Source of the DNA: Klebsormidium nitens
Lineage: Eukaryota; Streptophyta; Klebsormidiophyceae; Klebsormidiales; Klebsormidiaceae
NCBI GenBank assembly: GCA_000708835.1
Contig: DF237161.1
Location: 40,952-104,951 of the forward strand
Reading direction: 5' to 3'
Length of the DNA: 64,000 nucleotides
The notes under the pieces were generated by a model. That model saw only the letters and a program-made list of their open reading frames with translations, was not told the origin of the DNA and did no database searches. This document shows positions 61,601-64,000 of this stretch, in pieces (the first letter of the stretch is position 1; each line of letters begins with the position of its first letter). Position numbers and translations under genes: made by a program.

Positions 61601-63723
61601 TGCTTCACCGTTTTCAGAGTTGTGCGCCCCAAGGCGCTTCGAAACGTGGACTGGAACTTAGATATATGGACAGGGAAGCACGAATTGTGGGAAGCCTTTC
61701 CAACAGAACGCTTCAAGGAAACGAGGATGAAAGAGTCCAGTTCACTTCCACGCCTTTCCGCTTTTCTTTTAGATGTTCCCGACAGCTTGTCCCCCATACT
61801 GGTGACATGATTTCTGCTTCCTTTTCAGGGCAAGATCACGCACGAAGAGCTGCTGGGCACGTGCCTGCTGTTCACGTACGCTCTGGCCCCGTCGCGCACG
61901 TCCATCTTCGGGCTGTCCCTGCTGGCCAACCTGCCGCACGAGCAGGACCGTGTTGCTAAGGAGGTGCGTACCACGCTGCCCGACGTCTTCGACGAGAAGA
62001 CGGGCGAGTTCGACCCCAAGAAGGTGGACGTCTGGATGACCGAGCTCGACGAGTGCGACAACCTCAAGCGGGCCGTCAGGTGAGGACTCAGTTGGGCATC
62101 GTTGGAGAAGAGTCTAGCGGACTGATGGGCTACCTCGTGCGGATTTGATGGGCTTGCGAGCAAATGTTTGAAGCAGAGTCATAGGGTACCCCATCAGATT
62201 CGATGTTGCGAAGTCCAGAGAAATCTGAGTGTACAGTTGGCGTGGGTTTCGCTGTTGTTGTTGGCTGCGTTTCGGACAGAACGAAAGTGATAGCTTGCTT
62301 GGTCACGAAGAGGAACTTAGTAGGACCTTCACGGGCGCCGCTTGGAATTAAGTGCAATCATTCTCGTCTCAACCTCGACGTTACTTTCCTACAGGGAGAC
62401 GCTGCGGCTGTACCCCGGCGTGCCCATGTTCATTCCCCAGATGGCGGCGCGCGACGTGCAGATTGGCCCGTGGCAGATCCCCAAGGGCGCGCTCACCATG
62501 TCCATGCCCTTCCTCAGCCAGCGCGATGGCAAGGTGCACCAGAACCCCGACCAGTGAGTCGACCCACTGGTTTCGAATCTGGTGCAACCCTGACTCTTGT
62601 TTGAAAGGTTTCGAGTCTGGAGACTCTGCCGCGATTTGGGCGCTCCTGGGCTGCAGAGTGCCGAAGCTTGTTTCCTCATGACCGAAAGAAGGTCCACCAC
62701 GAACTTTTTGACCCTGATGCGATGCGCTACAGATGTACACAGAACCGTTTGAGCTCGACATAACGCGAAGTCCGTTGCAGTCCTTGTAGGATCGAGCCGT
62801 CTGATAGCTGATTTTTTGATATCCAAGTTGCTCTGTGCTCGCTTTTGACGATCCCCCCCTTGCCCCCCGCAGATTCGACCCGACCCGCAACCTGGAGAAG
62901 GGCGCCCCCCTGCCGGACGGCACGCTGACCTACTTCCCGTTCGCCATGGGCCCCCGGTCGTGCCAGGGCCAGTTCTACGGGGAGCTGCTGGTGCGCGCCG
63001 CCATGGGCATCGCGCTGCGCGACCACGAGTTTGAGGCCAAGGGCCCGGTGCCGCCCCCGGCCATGCTGGGCTTCATCCACCCCATGACGCCCGCGTGGGC
63101 CAAGATCCAGCCCCCCCCGGTGGAGCAGAAGAAGAAGACCGAGGTGGGACTACAGTTGACTGGATTCGCCTTCCTCATGTGCCTGGCAGCTGGCAAGGTT
63201 TTGTCCGCTTCTGTTAGGTCAACGGGGGGCAGCTACTGTGAGGATTCTCTTTCTTGTCGGTGCCTCTGCTTGTGTGGGTTGCAAGGTGTCCTTGCCAACG
63301 ATTTGAAAGACAAGTGCACCTAAATATCTCATGCGCTAAAACTCTCGCTCATAAGCTTCAAATCACAGCAAGGGAAATTGTCTTGTTTACTACCGATCAT
63401 GAGATGGACGGCAGGGGAGATCGTCGAAGTGCAGGCGGTAAAATCAGCTAGCTCTTCCATTGTTTCGGGATTTGCAGCCACCTCCTGTACTGATCATGTT
63501 CCTTTTCCCAATACAGGTTGCGAAAGCGGTCCCAGCTGCGGCGGGCAAGCCGCAGCTGTCGGCAATGAACTCAATCAAGGAGGTGCCCCGCTTGAGCAAT
63601 GTGGACACCATCACGGTGCTGTACGCATCCACCCAGGGAACGTCACGTGCCTTCGCAGACCGCCTGGCGAGGGGGCTCCAGGAGTCGGACCTGAGTGAGC
63701 TGGCGGACACCCCCGCCATCAAG
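58631..63723 (+). CDS. Cytochrome P450 fused to a flavodoxin-like FMN domain (3' truncated)
   Basis: Exons: 58631-58771, 59156-59447, 59919-60039, 60580-60826, 61212-61460, 61829-62079, 62395-62553, 62873-63143 (or to 63197) and 63517-63723; all phases agree and the gene runs past the window end after a GTAAGG donor. About 577 residues of P450 come first. They carry several hydrophobic N-terminal segments (exons 1-3), a C-helix WLMHR (W-x3-R), the K-helix ETLR at the start of the 62395 exon, and the heme loop FAMGPRSCQG with the Cys ligand. The last exon encodes TITVLYASTQGTSRAFADRL, the first strand and FMN phosphate loop of a flavodoxin fold, so one polypeptide joins heme and flavin domains. 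The flavin part could be of CPR, TYW1 or other flavodoxin type; the rest lies outside. The I-helix has APSRT where AG-x-[DE]-T is usual. Substrate unknown; probably ER or plastid membrane. Confidence 0.85.
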
Positions 63724-64000
63724 GTAAGGGGTACGTGAGAGTCCACATCGTCGTCCCAAAGCCCGCCCTTTGCTTTGATTTGAACTTTAATATGCACTCT
63801 GCACGTGGACATGGTTCCAGGTCGCTTCCCCTATAGTTCAAACCCTTGATGAAGCTGCACGTTACCTTTGACAGGGTTTTCTGCTCGTTTTCGTTTTCCG
63901 TGGTCCAATCCCTGTCGCCCTCGTCCACTCATCACCGTTCAACGTGGAATTTCAATTTAGCGGTTTCCGGCCGTTCGGTGGAGAACCTCTTCCTTCGTCT
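63724..64000 (+). other. Intron of the P450-flavodoxin gene, running off the edge
   Basis: The sequence after the phase-0 GTAAGG donor at 63724 has stop codons in all useful frames and no further exon that I recognise before the end of the window. Confidence 0.6.

Noticed and set aside
1-64000. CRISPR arrays, rRNA, operon or phage features
   Set aside because: No regularly spaced repeats, rRNA segments or bacterial gene clusters were seen; the window is eukaryotic nuclear DNA.

Overview
The window reads as nuclear DNA of a streptophyte (land-plant lineage) organism, most likely a streptophyte green alga of the Klebsormidium type; the organism name is an inference. Reasons: GC-rich exons split by many short GT-AG introns of about 60-850 bp with plant-like acceptors, and a gene set found together in plants (POWERDRESS-type SANT protein, inactive plastid FtsHi, ZFN-type five-CCCH protein, DUF829/TMEM53 protein). 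There are no bacterial operons, RBSs or CRISPR. Gene models were built by hand from splice sites; nearly all exon phases match across junctions. Exceptions are stated per gene.

Layout, left to right: (1) 1-7427, minus: PWR/NCoR-like two-SANT corepressor, cut by the left edge. (2) 9596-16464, plus: FtsHi, closest to the FTSHI1/ARC1 type, with a broken zinc-protease motif. (3) 18783-21572, plus: membrane RING-H2 E3 ligase with two tandem, homologous, apparently mutually exclusive transmembrane exons. (4) 23677-28701, minus: ZFN-type five-CCCH protein. (5) 29198-30023: assembly gap. (6) 31298-43248, plus: a 2331-residue URB2/Npa2 60S ribosome-biogenesis protein in 13 exons. (7) 45274-47731, minus: DUF829/TMEM53 alpha/beta-hydrolase-like protein. 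(8) 49342-51258, plus (5' end unresolved): Cys-rich carbohydrate-binding-like type I membrane protein. (9) 53174-53818, minus: single-exon ICMT/DUF1295-like membrane methyltransferase or reductase. (10) 58631 to beyond the right edge, plus: cytochrome P450 fused to a flavodoxin-like domain.

Intergenic DNA is AT-richer and holds three non-autonomous elements with terminal inverted repeats, each flanked by TA (17433-17686, 43889-44647, 54705-54896), which look like Tc1/mariner (Stowaway-like) MITEs.

The genes do not form one pathway; they are independent eukaryotic loci (chromatin, plastid protein import/quality control, ubiquitin, RNA binding, ribosome biogenesis, membrane biology). The most unusual items are the P450-flavodoxin fusion with an altered I-helix motif, the mutually exclusive membrane exons of the RING-H2 gene, and the glucan-binding-like surface protein.
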